A model generated the notes under the pieces. That model was not told the DNA's origin, made no database searches, and saw only the letters and a program-made list of their open reading frames with translations. From assembly GCA_003978405.1 (NCBI GenBank), contig QNZU01000090.1, forward strand, positions 1 through 15,303: DNA of 15,303 bases, given 5' to 3'. Of the stretch, positions 1 through 8,043 are shown one piece after another. The translations under genes and the position numbers were made by a program. Every line of letters starts with the position of its first letter. Within the stretch, counting starts at the first letter, position 1. This DNA is from Sulfurospirillum sp. (lineage in GTDB: Bacteria > Campylobacterota > Campylobacteria > Campylobacterales > QNZT01).

Positions 1-951
1 ATTGCTCTTGTTATCATATATGGAGGGCATGAAGTTATCAATGGTTCTATTAGTGTGGGAAGTTTCTTCTCATTTTTAGCTGCACTTTTTATGCTCTATA
101 CACCTGTAAAAAGAGTATCAAAACTCTACAACTCTATGCAAGATGCTGTGGCAGCTAGTGAGAGGATCTTCTCTTTGATTGAGAGCGATGAGCAAAATTT
201 GGAAAGCTGTGGAGGAAAAGAGATAGATTTTCAAATCAATAGCATATCGTTTGAAGATGTCAAACTCTCTTATGGCGATAAAGAGGCATTAAAAGGGATC
301 ACTTTTGAAGTGAAAAAAGGTGAAAAAATTGCTCTTGTAGGAAATAGCGGTGGTGGGAAAAGCTCTATTGCAAACTTAATCCTAAGACTCTATGAGCCAA
401 CAGATGGTCATATAAGATTTAATGGGCATGATCTAAATGATCTTGATATCCGATCAGTTAGAGAGAATATATCCATAGTTACCCAAAGAGTCTACATCTT
501 TAATGACACAGTAGCGGCAAATGTAGCTTATGGATACAAGATTGATAAAGAGAGAGTCATCAAAGCATTAAAAAAAGCAAATGCTTGGGATTTTGTCAAA
601 GAGTTGCCAAATGGCATTGATACAAAAATAGATGAGTTTGGTACCAATCTATCAGGTGGACAGAGACAGAGAATCGCAATCGCAAGAGCTATATACAAAG
701 ATCCAAAAATTTTAATATTTGATGAGGCTACAAGTGCTTTGGATAACAATAGCGAAAGTATTATCGTTGAAGCACTACAAGAGATATCCAAAGACAAAAT
801 CACATTTATCATCGCTCACAGATTAAAAACAATTGAAAATGCAGATAAAATAGTTGTATTAAAAAATGGAAAAGTTAAGTGCATTGGGAAAATGAGTGAA
901 CTTTTGAAACACTGCAACCATTTTTTAGAGCTAAAAGGTTTACAAAAGTAA
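1..951 (+). CDS. msbA: Lipid A export ABC transporter MsbA, 3' part
   Basis: This is the C-terminal 316 residues of an ABC exporter half-transporter that flips lipid A-core across the inner membrane. The reading frame is open from base 1, so the start lies outside the window; the GTG at 55 is internal. Residues 1-35 are the end of the transmembrane domain. The nucleotide-binding domain follows: Walker A GNSGGGKS (114-121, bases 340-363), Q-loop Gln162, signature LSGGQ (217-221), Walker B IFDE ending at Asp241-Glu242, and H-loop His273. All catalytic motifs are intact. The region around YGGHEVINGS and the downstream pyrD-M16-dapA order match the msbA locus I recall from Campylobacter. A general lipid or drug exporter of the same family is the alternative. 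The function is inferred from family and context. Confidence 0.88.
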   Translation: MALVIIYGGHEVINGSISVGSFFSFLAALFMLYTPVKRVSKLYNSMQDAVAASERIFSLIESDEQNLESCGGKEIDFQINSISFEDVKLSYGDKEALKGITFEVKKGEKIALVGNSGGGKSSIANLILRLYEPTDGHIRFNGHDLNDLDIRSVRENISIVTQRVYIFNDTVAANVAYGYKIDKERVIKALKKANAWDFVKELPNGIDTKIDEFGTNLSGGQRQRIAIARAIYKDPKILIFDEATSALDNNSESIIVEALQEISKDKITFIIAHRLKTIENADKIVVLKNGKVKCIGKMSELLKHCNHFLELKGLQK

Positions 952-961
952 AGTTTTTGTG

Positions 962-985
962 TATTATAAGCTTCAAAAGGTAATA
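962..985 (+). promoter_or_regulatory. Possible promoter for the 1024 gene
   Basis: The 72-base gap after msbA holds two -10-like stretches, TATTAT (962-967) and TAATATAAA (about 981-989), the first just downstream of a T-run (954-958). Either could start the two-gene membrane unit. Neither is a clean consensus, and read-through from msbA is equally possible. A GGAG at 1010-1013 lies ten bases before the ATG at 1024 and probably serves as the ribosome binding site. Confidence 0.25.
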
Positions 986-1023
986 TAAATTTAAAGTTTA
1001 AACTAAATTGGAGCAAACACTTT

Positions 1024-1761
1024 ATGATTGATAGTAAAAATTTTTTATGGCTGGGATCTTTTTTTGGCCTACTTTTTATCACATATTGTGTAACTATCCA
1101 TTTAGATGATCTAAACCCACAAATATCAAATCTACAACCAGTATATATCGATAACAATCAAAGTCAAGATCAAAATAGTGAACAAGAGTTCACACAAATC
1201 ATCAATATAGAAGAGATAAACGAAACCAAACCTATTCAAAAAACTAAAACTCCAGATAAAAAGAAGAATCAAAGTCTAAGTAAAGATATACTTCATTTTG
1301 AGCCTGTTTTACAAACCAAACCTAAAGTATCTACTAAACAAACAGCAGTAAAAACAAGTGAAAACAATGAGACAAATCAAAGTAAAAACAGTCTAATCAA
1401 AAAAGAGATACCTCATAAAAAAGATAAACCTAAAACAAAACTCAAAAAACATAAATACAAAAAAACTCTTAAGAGCCAAAAAAGAGTCAAGAAGATACTA
1501 CTTATTGATAAGATCAACCTAAATAGTTATGAGTTAAACAATATTTTTAACAACAGATCAAATAACGACCTTAACAAAATAGCTTACAAATATGGTATTG
1601 CAAAAGAGAGATTTGTAGTAATTCATACAAAAAATCTGGATTTTGCCCATAAAATAAAAAAGATACTGATTAAAAAAAGTGTCAATAAAAAAGATATAAA
1701 AATTCTCAAAAACCAATTGGATGAAAATGTGGTAATTGACCTGAAAGAGAGGAGATATTGA
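1024..1761 (+). CDS. Unrecognised lysine-rich single-pass membrane protein
   Basis: I do not recognise this 245-residue protein. Residues about 8-25 form one hydrophobic segment with little charge before it, so it is probably an inner-membrane anchor or uncleaved signal. Residues about 30-165 are a polar, low-complexity linker very rich in Lys, Asn, Gln, Ser and Thr. A compact C-terminal part (about 167-245) looks folded and ends VVIDLKERRY. That tail, with VVIHTK and a following Lys-rich helix, faintly resembles a shortened OmpA-like peptidoglycan-binding domain, but the similarity is weak and I infer no function. The shape (TM, flexible linker, small periplasmic domain) would fit an envelope-spanning protein. 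The stop overlaps the next start (TGATG), so the two are probably made together. The strongly A-rich codon use is in line with the composition. Confidence 0.7.
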   Translation: MIDSKNFLWLGSFFGLLFITYCVTIHLDDLNPQISNLQPVYIDNNQSQDQNSEQEFTQIINIEEINETKPIQKTKTPDKKKNQSLSKDILHFEPVLQTKPKVSTKQTAVKTSENNETNQSKNSLIKKEIPHKKDKPKTKLKKHKYKKTLKSQKRVKKILLIDKINLNSYELNNIFNNRSNNDLNKIAYKYGIAKERFVVIHTKNLDFAHKIKKILIKKSVNKKDIKILKNQLDENVVIDLKERRY

Positions 1762-2315
1762 TGTTGTGGATGATAAGTAAATTTATTATGTGCCTGATAG
1801 CTGCAGGAGCATTTGGTTTTTTGTTTGGATGGATACTATCATCACTGATAAAAAATGAAAAATTAAATGAAAAATATAATCTTTTGCAAGATGAATATGG
1901 ACTTCAAAAAGCAGAACTAAATCAATCTTTAAACGATATCATCATAAAAGATGAAGAGATAAATATGCTTCAAAAAGAGCTACAACAGACACAAAAAGAT
2001 CTACTTATCAAAACTATGGATCTCGAAGAGTGTGAAAAAAATGGTCCAAAAAGCTCTGTTTTAAAAGAGTTGGAGATGGAGAACAACAATCTAAAAGAGG
2101 AGATTGCTGAGTATCAATATCTTGAAAATGAAAACTCTATACTACACAATGAACTAAAAGCCCTTGAAGATGAAAAAGATAAGTTATTATTAGAGCTTGA
2201 AGAGTTAAAATCACTCAACAACGGATTTATAAACAAAGTTGATAATAAAGAAATTAAAAGATATATCAAAAAGACTAAAAAAATACTAAAAAAGATTGAA
2301 AAGAGTCTTAGTTAG
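1761..2315 (+). CDS. Unrecognised TM plus coiled-coil protein
   Basis: This is a 184-residue protein of unknown function. The ATG at 1761 is preferred over the TTG just before it, because GAGGAGA (1748-1754) is a good ribosome binding site at the right distance and the ATG overlaps the upstream TGA. Residues about 5-30 are a hydrophobic helix with a Gly-rich face (AAGAFGFLFGW). Residues about 33-155 are heptad-like, Glu/Lys/Leu-rich and predicted coiled coil. The last 25 residues are very basic (KKTKKILKKIEKSLS). The architecture suggests an anchored scaffold or a partner of the preceding gene's product; that pairing is inferred only from the overlapping stop and start. No enzymatic motif is visible. 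Confidence 0.72.
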   Translation: MLWMISKFIMCLIAAGAFGFLFGWILSSLIKNEKLNEKYNLLQDEYGLQKAELNQSLNDIIIKDEEINMLQKELQQTQKDLLIKTMDLEECEKNGPKSSVLKELEMENNNLKEEIAEYQYLENENSILHNELKALEDEKDKLLLELEELKSLNNGFINKVDNKEIKRYIKKTKKILKKIEKSLS

Positions 2316-2370
2316 CCCGATTGTGTATGTATAGGTTGAATTTTTAGAGATGCCCTTAACTTTCTTTTTG

Positions 2371-2376
2371 TATAAT
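2371..2376 (+). promoter_or_regulatory. Sigma-70 type -10 box for the pyrD operon
   Basis: TATAAT is preceded by a T-rich stretch (2360-2369) and a G, the pattern of housekeeping promoters in Campylobacterota, which use periodic T-tracts in place of a strong -35 box. Transcription would start near 2383, giving a leader of about 18 bases before the pyrD ATG, with GGGG at 2393-2396 as a weak ribosome binding site. It separates the membrane-protein pair from the long downstream operon. Confidence 0.65.
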
Positions 2377-2400
2377 ATCTGAAAAAACATATGGGGTATT

Positions 2401-3459
2401 ATGCAATACGAGACTCTCAAAAGATTTATTTTTAAGCTTGATCCTGAAAATGCCCACCATTTAATCGATCTGCTATCGCAATATCTTGTAAATCCTTCTG
2501 TTACTATACAAAATATCCTCTCATCAAAATATCAGTTTAATGAGAAAATTTTAACCCAGCATATATTTGGTACCACATTTAAAAATCCAGTCGGTATAGG
2601 TGCGGGATTTGATAAAAATGCCACAATGGTACCACTTCTTGCCTCTTTGGGATTTGGGTATGTTGAGTTTGGGACTTTCACACCGCTTCCCCAAGAGGGA
2701 AATCCAAAACCAAGACTCTTTCGCTACCCAGAACAAAACTCCATACAAAATGCGATGGGATTTAACAATGACGGTATGCAAAAGATTCAAAAAAGAGTAA
2801 AAGAGCTATATCCATACAAAATCCCACTTGGTGCGAACATCGGCAAAAACAAAAATACATCTCAAAAAGATGCGATTAAAGATTATGAGAAGTTGATAGT
2901 CGCTTTTGATACGATTTGTGACTATCTTGTTATCAATATCTCCTCACCAAATACTCCAGGTCTTAGAGATTTGCAAAATGAGAAGTTCATCAAAGAAATT
3001 TTTACCCTGGCAAAATCAAAAACACAAAAACCTGTTTTATTGAAAATTGCACCTGATCTTAGCCCAAAAAGTGCTATCAGTCTCTGTGAGAGTGCACTAA
3101 AGTATAAAGCTGATGGGATCATCGCTACAAATACCACGATTGATTATTCACTATTAAAAGATGCGAAAAATTTTGGAGGATTAAGCGGAGAGGTTTTGAA
3201 GAAAAAAAGTTATAAACTCTTTAAAGAGATAGCACAAGAGTTTTACAAAGATACCACTTTGATTTCTGTTGGAGGTATTGACTCATCTCAAGAAGCTTAT
3301 AAAAGAGTAAGAGCCGGAGCGAGTTTAGTGCAGATTTTTTCAGCTCTTATTTTCAAAGGTCCCTCTCTGGCTTACAAGATTAATAAAGGGATGAGTGAAC
3401 TTTTAAAAAAAGATGGTTACAACCATATCAGTGAAGCCATAGGAGCTGATTTAAGATGA
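2401..3459 (+). CDS. pyrD: Dihydroorotate dehydrogenase, class 2
   Basis: This enzyme oxidises dihydroorotate to orotate in pyrimidine synthesis and passes electrons through FMN to the quinone pool at the inner membrane. The 352 residues match the class 2 length, including the N-terminal amphipathic helices (1-45) that form the quinone tunnel. The FMN barrel starts at VGIGAGFDKNA (64-74), followed by NAMGFNNDG (117-125). NISSPNTPGLR (179-189) carries the catalytic base Ser182, which marks class 2 (class 1 has Cys). SVGGI and the GASLVQIFSALIFKGP stretch form the C-terminal phosphate-binding part. It is the first gene after the promoter at 2371, and its stop overlaps the next start (ATGA). Confidence 0.95.
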   Translation: MQYETLKRFIFKLDPENAHHLIDLLSQYLVNPSVTIQNILSSKYQFNEKILTQHIFGTTFKNPVGIGAGFDKNATMVPLLASLGFGYVEFGTFTPLPQEGNPKPRLFRYPEQNSIQNAMGFNNDGMQKIQKRVKELYPYKIPLGANIGKNKNTSQKDAIKDYEKLIVAFDTICDYLVINISSPNTPGLRDLQNEKFIKEIFTLAKSKTQKPVLLKIAPDLSPKSAISLCESALKYKADGIIATNTTIDYSLLKDAKNFGGLSGEVLKKKSYKLFKEIAQEFYKDTTLISVGGIDSSQEAYKRVRAGASLVQIFSALIFKGPSLAYKINKGMSELLKKDGYNHISEAIGADLR

Positions 3460-4763
3460 AAAAACTAATTTTAACTACTATATTTATCACAGGAGCATTA
3501 ATGGCTGATCTATTGCCAAAATATTATACTAAAACTTTAAAAAACGGTTTGGAAGTGGTTGTGATACCAATGAGAAACAATTCAGATGTCATCACAACCG
3601 ACATCTTCTACAAAGTGGGTAGCAGAAACGAAATGATGGGCAAAAGCGGAATAGCCCATATGCTTGAACATCTCAATTTCAAATCGACCAAACATCTAAA
3701 AGCCGGAGAGTTTGATGAGATAATCAAAGGTTTTGGAGGGGTAAATAATGCCTCTACTGGATTTGACTACACCCAATACTTCATCACCTCTTCATCAAAA
3801 AACCTCTCAAAATCTCTTGAGCTATTTGCAGAGTTGATGCAAAATCTAAATCTAAAAGATGAAGAGTTTCAACCAGAACGAGATGTTGTTTTGGAGGAGA
3901 GAAGATGGAGGACAGACAACTCTCCTATGGGATACCTATATTTTAGGCTGTTTAACAACCTATATCTCTACCACTCATACCACTGGACACCTATCGGTTT
4001 TGTTGAGGATATAAAGCATTGGACTATTGAGGATATAAAAAATTTCCACAAGACTTACTATCAGCCAAAAAATGCAGTTTTAATCGTTGCCGGAGATATT
4101 GACAAAGATGAGGTTTTCAAAGAGGCTGAGGATAAATTTGGAAAAATAGAAAATAAAGTTGAAAAGATTCCAACTCCTCACCAAGTTGAGCCAAAACAAG
4201 ATGGTCAAAAAAGGATCATAATCCATAAAGAGAGCCAAGTCCAGATGTTGGCAATCGCTTATCATATACCCAATTTTCAAAGTGAAGATCAAGTAGCACT
4301 AACGGCTATCAGTGATATACTTACAAGTGGCAAAAGCTCAAGATTAAACTCTAAACTTATCGATAAAAAGAGACTTCTAAACTCTATAAGTGCATACAAC
4401 ATGGAGAATAAAGACCCGGGAGTCTTTCTCTTTCTTGGAGTCTGCAATCCAGGCATCAATGCTGAAGATGTAGAAAAGGAGATAGAAGAAGAGATAGAGA
4501 GATTAAAAACAACTCTAATATCTCAAAAAGAGTTAGAAAAGGTTATGATAAATGCAAAGGCTGATCTAATATATCAGTTGGAAAACTCCAGAAATGTAGT
4601 CTCTATTTTTGGAAGCTATCTTGCAAGAGGAGATATAAAACCTCTGCTTGAGTATGAGAATAGATTTAAAAAGTTGACTCCAAAAACAATTCAAGAGGTT
4701 GCAAAAAAGTATTTTACAAAAGATAATCAAACAATTTTGATACTCAAAAAGGATGATAAATGA
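3456..4763 (+). CDS. Periplasmic M16 family zinc peptidase
   Basis: This is a predicted secreted metallopeptidase of the pitrilysin/insulinase family. Residues 1-17 are a signal peptide (basic MKK, hydrophobic core, likely cut after LMA). The inverted zinc motif HxxEH is present as HMLEH (68-72), and the third ligand is a Glu in VVLEERR (147 or 148), about 76 residues downstream as expected. The 435-residue length fits one M16 unit: an active N-terminal half and an inactive C-terminal half beginning around residue 240. Substrate is unknown; these proteins are commonly annotated as PqqL-like or processing-peptidase-like, and nothing nearby suggests PQQ synthesis. It overlaps pyrD upstream and dapA downstream by four bases each, so translation is probably coupled. 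A similar zinc protease sits between pyrD and dapA in Campylobacter as I recall it. Confidence 0.9.
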   Translation: MKKLILTTIFITGALMADLLPKYYTKTLKNGLEVVVIPMRNNSDVITTDIFYKVGSRNEMMGKSGIAHMLEHLNFKSTKHLKAGEFDEIIKGFGGVNNASTGFDYTQYFITSSSKNLSKSLELFAELMQNLNLKDEEFQPERDVVLEERRWRTDNSPMGYLYFRLFNNLYLYHSYHWTPIGFVEDIKHWTIEDIKNFHKTYYQPKNAVLIVAGDIDKDEVFKEAEDKFGKIENKVEKIPTPHQVEPKQDGQKRIIIHKESQVQMLAIAYHIPNFQSEDQVALTAISDILTSGKSSRLNSKLIDKKRLLNSISAYNMENKDPGVFLFLGVCNPGINAEDVEKEIEEEIERLKTTLISQKELEKVMINAKADLIYQLENSRNVVSIFGSYLARGDIKPLLEYENRFKKLTPKTIQEVAKKYFTKDNQTILILKKDDK

Positions 4764-5650
4764 GTTTACCACAGGGTGCAACAACCGCTATAATCACACC
4801 ATTTAAAAATGGTAAAATAGATCAAGAAACTTATGCCAAACTGATAAAAAGGCAGATAGATAATGGTATTGATGCTGTGTGTCCGGTTGGTACCACAGGA
4901 GAGAGTGCCACTTTGAGCCACAATGAACACAAAGAGTGTATCGAGATAGCAGTAGAGATTTGCAAAGGAAGCAACACAAAAGTCTTAGCAGGTGCCGGAA
5001 GCAATGCCACTCATGAGGCTATCGATATAGCAAAACATGCCCAGATATGTGGAGTTGATGCTATTTTTTCAGTCTCTCCATACTACAACAAACCCTCTCA
5101 AGAGGGTCTATACCAACACTACAAAGCTATAGCAGAGGCTGTTGAGATACCCGTGATGCTCTATAATGTTCCGGGAAGAACAGGAGTGGATATCAACTCC
5201 GATACTGTAATAAGACTCTTTAGAGATATAAAAAATATCTATGGTATTAAAGAGGCAACCGGATCGATTGAAAGATGTGTTGAACTGCTCTCAAGAGAGA
5301 GTGATTTGGTGCTTTTAAGTGGAGATGATGCTATAGATTATCCAATCCTCGCAAACGGTGGAAAAGGGATCACCTCAGTTACTGCAAACCTACTCCCAGA
5401 TCAGAAGAGTCAAATGGTTCACTTAGCACTAAAAGGTGATTTTACAAAAGCTAAAGAGATAAATGATAAACTCTATCCTCTAAATAAGATTCTGTTTTGT
5501 GAAAGTAACCCTATACCGATCAAAGCAGCAATGCATATTGCAGGATTGGTACCAAACTTGGAGTATAGATTGCCATTGGTAGAACCAAGCAAAGAAAATA
5601 TGAAATTAATTGAAAATATATTAAAAAATTATCAAATCAAAGGATTTTAA
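4760..5650 (+). CDS. dapA: 4-hydroxy-tetrahydrodipicolinate synthase
   Basis: This enzyme condenses pyruvate with aspartate semialdehyde, the first committed step to diaminopimelate (peptidoglycan) and lysine, in the cytoplasm. The 296 residues form one (beta/alpha)8 barrel. Visible motifs are PVGTTGES (42-49) with the proton-relay Thr45/Thr46, SPYYNKP (106-112) with the relay Tyr, Tyr135, PGRTG with Arg140 that binds the substrate carboxylate, and Lys164 in GIKEATG, which forms the Schiff base with pyruvate. All are intact. Other members of the N-acetylneuraminate lyase superfamily share this fold, but the GTTGESATL and Arg140 pattern favours DapA. The start overlaps the M16 stop, and the stop shares one base with the next ATG (TAATG). 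Confidence 0.95.
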   Translation: MSLPQGATTAIITPFKNGKIDQETYAKLIKRQIDNGIDAVCPVGTTGESATLSHNEHKECIEIAVEICKGSNTKVLAGAGSNATHEAIDIAKHAQICGVDAIFSVSPYYNKPSQEGLYQHYKAIAEAVEIPVMLYNVPGRTGVDINSDTVIRLFRDIKNIYGIKEATGSIERCVELLSRESDLVLLSGDDAIDYPILANGGKGITSVTANLLPDQKSQMVHLALKGDFTKAKEINDKLYPLNKILFCESNPIPIKAAMHIAGLVPNLEYRLPLVEPSKENMKLIENILKNYQIKGF

Positions 5651-6423
5651 TGAAAGGTAAAACTTTAGTTATCAGTGGAGCAACAAAAGGGATCGGTAAA
5701 GCTATCGTTTATGAGTTTGCCAAAGAGGGAGTAAATATCGCTTTTACATATAACTCAAATGAAGATGCAGCAAAAGAGATAGCGGATGATTTGGAAAAAA
5801 CTTACAATATAAAAGTAAAATACTATCCATTTAATGTACTTGAGCCTGAAAAGTATAAAGAGCTATTTTTAGAGATTGACAAAGATTTTGACAGAGTCGA
5901 TTTTTTCATCTCCAATGCGATGATCTACGGCAGAGCAGTAGTGGGTGGATACGGTAAATTTATGAGACTAAAACCAAGAGGACTAAACAATATCTACACA
6001 GCAACGGTAAATGCTTTTGTTGTAGGAGCCCAAGAGGCGGCAAAGAGGATGGAAAAAGTTGGCGGAGGATCGATTATATCGATGAGTTCTACCGGAAATA
6101 TCAGCTATATTCCAAACTATGCAGGTCATGGTACCAATAAAGCAGCAGTGGAAGCGATGGTCAGATATGCAGCAGTTGAGCTAGGAGAGAAAAATATCCG
6201 TGTCAATGCCGTAAGCGGAGGGCCAATCGATACAGATGCACTAAAAGCTTTTGTCAATTACGAAGAGGTAAAACAAAAAACTGTAGATCTCTCACCACTT
6301 AACAGAATAGGACAACCTGAAGATATAGCAGGAGCATGTGTTTTCTTATGCTCAGACAAGGCTGGTTGGATTACAGCTCAAACCATCCATATTGAAGGTG
6401 GTACCACATTTAATACCAACTAA
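5650..6423 (+). CDS. SDR oxidoreductase, FabL-like enoyl-ACP reductase
   Basis: This is a short-chain dehydrogenase/reductase of 257 residues. The cofactor loop is GATKGIG (10-16). The active site does not have the usual SDR YxxxK: between Tyr157 (in NYAG) and Lys164 (in TNKAA) there are six residues, the Tyr-X6-Lys spacing of enoyl-ACP reductases. The segment NAVSGGPIDTDALKAF (186-201) closely resembles Bacillus FabL (enoyl-ACP reductase III) as I remember it. FabL reduces trans-2-enoyl-ACP with NADPH in the last step of each fatty-acid elongation cycle. Its place between dapA and pgsA fits envelope synthesis. A separate FabI may exist elsewhere, so this could be a second reductase or act on another substrate. 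The SDR call is certain; the enoyl reductase call is inferred. Confidence 0.85.
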   Translation: MKGKTLVISGATKGIGKAIVYEFAKEGVNIAFTYNSNEDAAKEIADDLEKTYNIKVKYYPFNVLEPEKYKELFLEIDKDFDRVDFFISNAMIYGRAVVGGYGKFMRLKPRGLNNIYTATVNAFVVGAQEAAKRMEKVGGGSIISMSSTGNISYIPNYAGHGTNKAAVEAMVRYAAVELGEKNIRVNAVSGGPIDTDALKAFVNYEEVKQKTVDLSPLNRIGQPEDIAGACVFLCSDKAGWITAQTIHIEGGTTFNTN

Positions 6424-6431
6424 GAGTTGTT

Positions 6432-6971
6432 ATGAATTTGCCAAATCTTTTAGCAACATTTAGAATTTTACTAGCACCACTTATGTTTTGGTTGCTGGTA
6501 AATAGAGATAGTGATATATTTTCATCAATTCATACAAGTTGGCTTGATTATTTTGCTGCTCTTACTTTTGTCATCGCTTCAGTAACAGACTTTTTTGATG
6601 GATATATTGCAAGATCTTGGAATCAGATCACAAAGCTTGGCTCAATCTTAGATCCACTTGCAGACAAACTACTGATGCTTGCTGGATTTTTGGGATTGAT
6701 GTTTTTGGATCGTGCAAATCCATGGGCGGTCTTTTTGATCCTATCAAGAGAGTTTTTCATTACCGGTATCAGAGTAGTGGCAGCTGGTGAGCAAAAAAGT
6801 GTGAGTTCTAGTTTTTCAGGGAAAGCAAAGACGGTTTTACAGATGTTTGCCATAGGCTTTTTGACTATGAACTGGCCTTATGGTAGTATACTCTTATGGT
6901 TAGCGGTTATTTTGACGATATACTCTGGGTATGAATATATAAAAGGATATATAAAAGGATATATTGAGTAA
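6432..6971 (+). CDS. pgsA: CDP-diacylglycerol-glycerol-3-phosphate phosphatidyltransferase
   Basis: This integral membrane enzyme transfers phosphatidate from CDP-diacylglycerol to glycerol-3-phosphate, giving phosphatidylglycerol phosphate. The CDP-alcohol phosphotransferase motif D(x)2DG(x)2AR(x)8G(x)3D(x)3D is complete: Asp53, Asp56, Gly57, Ala60, Arg61, Gly70, Asp74 and Asp78. Hydrophobic segments lie at about 5-23, 38-52, 78-98, 128-145 and 150-168. The 179 residues are a typical PgsA length. The N-terminal NLPNLLATFRILLAP is characteristic of PgsA rather than phosphatidylserine synthase. Eight bases separate it from the reductase gene, and its stop overlaps the rseP start (TAATG). The last codons are three near copies of a 12-base unit, giving a C-terminal YIKG-YIKG-YIE. 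Confidence 0.93.
   Translation: MNLPNLLATFRILLAPLMFWLLVNRDSDIFSSIHTSWLDYFAALTFVIASVTDFFDGYIARSWNQITKLGSILDPLADKLLMLAGFLGLMFLDRANPWAVFLILSREFFITGIRVVAAGEQKSVSSSFSGKAKTVLQMFAIGFLTMNWPYGSILLWLAVILTIYSGYEYIKGYIKGYIE
6933..6968 (+). repeat. In-frame 12-base tandem repeat ending pgsA
   Basis: Three units (6933-6944, 6945-6956, 6957-6968) resemble GGATATATAAAA. The first differs at base 2 and the third diverges in its last four bases. Each encodes YIKG or a variant, directly before the stop. The AAGGA in the units may also act as a ribosome binding site for rseP, whose ATG starts at 6971. Confidence 0.7.
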
Positions 6972-8041
6972 TGGGAATTTTTGTATCAATTGTAGTTTTA
7001 TCAGTACTAATTATCTTCCATGAGTGGGGACACTTTTTGGCAGCTAGGTTTTTTAAAGTCAAGGTTGAAGAGTTTGGTCTTGGGATGCCAATCATTTGGA
7101 CAAAACCTCTTTTGAAAAAAAAGTGGGGAGAGACTGAGTATACATTTTATCCGATGCTTCTTGGCGGATTTGTGAGGATGAAGGGGCAGGATGATTTTGA
7201 TCTAAGTAAAAAGAGTGATGAGATAGATAGCTACCAATCTAAAAAGCCGTGGCAAAAGATCATAATCTTGCTTGCTGGTCCCTTTGCCAATCTACTTTTA
7301 GCCTTCATTTTATACCTGATAATCGCTTTTATCGGAGTGGACAGACTTGCACCTACTATTGGTCAAGTCAGCAAAGATTCACCGGCATTTTTTGCAGGGA
7401 TAAAAAAGAAGGATAAAATCATTAAGATTAACGGCAAAAAGGTCGTTACATGGAATAAGATGGGAGATATGATAGAACACTCAAAGGGGAGCTTGGATGT
7501 CGTAATTTTAAGGGACAACAAGGAGATTGAGTTACAATTGAGTCCAAAAATAGGAGATTCAAAATCGATCTTTGGAGAGGATATCAAAAAGAGATTGATT
7601 GGAATTGCTCCACTTGGAGAGTTTGTTACACTGCATTACTACAATCTTGTCGATGCAATTAAATATGCATGGAAAGAGACTATCTGGGCTACAACTTTGA
7701 TAGTTAGAAGTGTCCAAAAGCTCATTCAAGGAGTAGTTCCTGCAAAAGATATGGGAGGAATTGTATCTATTGTTCAAGTTACTTCACAAGCAAGTGCAGT
7801 TGGGATCACTGCTCTTTTTGCACTGATGGCTCTAATTTCGGTTAATCTTGGTGTTTTGAACCTTCTTCCAATTCCAGCCCTTGATGGTGGACACATCATG
7901 TTTAATCTATATGAATTGATAACAAGAAGAGCTCCAAGCGAAAAGGTCTTTTACTATATGACTGTTGCAGGATGGATAGCCCTACTCTCTTTGATGGCAT
8001 TTACAACATATAACGATATTTTACGAATTTCAAAAGGATAG
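6971..8041 (+). CDS. rseP: Site-2 zinc metalloprotease RseP
   Basis: This intramembrane protease cuts transmembrane segments of anti-sigma factors or leftover signal peptides. The first membrane helix carries HEWGH (17-21), with two zinc-binding His and the catalytic Glu18. The third ligand is in the LDG motif at 304-306 (PIPALDGGH) in the third core helix. Other membrane helices lie at about 97-123 and 328-347. One PDZ domain (about 125-195, with the SPAFFAGIKKKDKI stretch) sits between them, whereas E. coli RseP has two. The 356-residue length agrees with single-PDZ members of this family (M50B). Substrates cannot be read from the sequence, and no anti-sigma factor gene is nearby. Its ATG overlaps the pgsA stop, and yggS starts two bases after its own stop. 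Confidence 0.94.
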   Translation: MGIFVSIVVLSVLIIFHEWGHFLAARFFKVKVEEFGLGMPIIWTKPLLKKKWGETEYTFYPMLLGGFVRMKGQDDFDLSKKSDEIDSYQSKKPWQKIIILLAGPFANLLLAFILYLIIAFIGVDRLAPTIGQVSKDSPAFFAGIKKKDKIIKINGKKVVTWNKMGDMIEHSKGSLDVVILRDNKEIELQLSPKIGDSKSIFGEDIKKRLIGIAPLGEFVTLHYYNLVDAIKYAWKETIWATTLIVRSVQKLIQGVVPAKDMGGIVSIVQVTSQASAVGITALFALMALISVNLGVLNLLPIPALDGGHIMFNLYELITRRAPSEKVFYYMTVAGWIALLSLMAFTTYNDILRISKG

Positions 8042-8043
8042 AG

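Noticed and set aside
970..1010. TTTAAA-type symmetry in the gap after msbA, considered as a terminator or operator.
   Set aside because: The arms are short A/T runs expected by chance in such AT-rich spacer, with no stable stem and no T-tail.
816..1157. A 113-codon open frame on the minus strand across the msbA end and the next gene.
   Set aside because: It is antisense to well-supported coding sequence, has an odd composition and no ribosome binding site. It is a shadow frame.
4003..4039. A 13-base direct repeat (TTGAGGATATAAA) 24 bases apart in the M16 peptidase gene.
   Set aside because: It encodes EDIK twice at a place where this family normally has two similar Asp/Glu-Asp-Ile/Leu motifs, so it reflects protein sequence rather than a DNA element.
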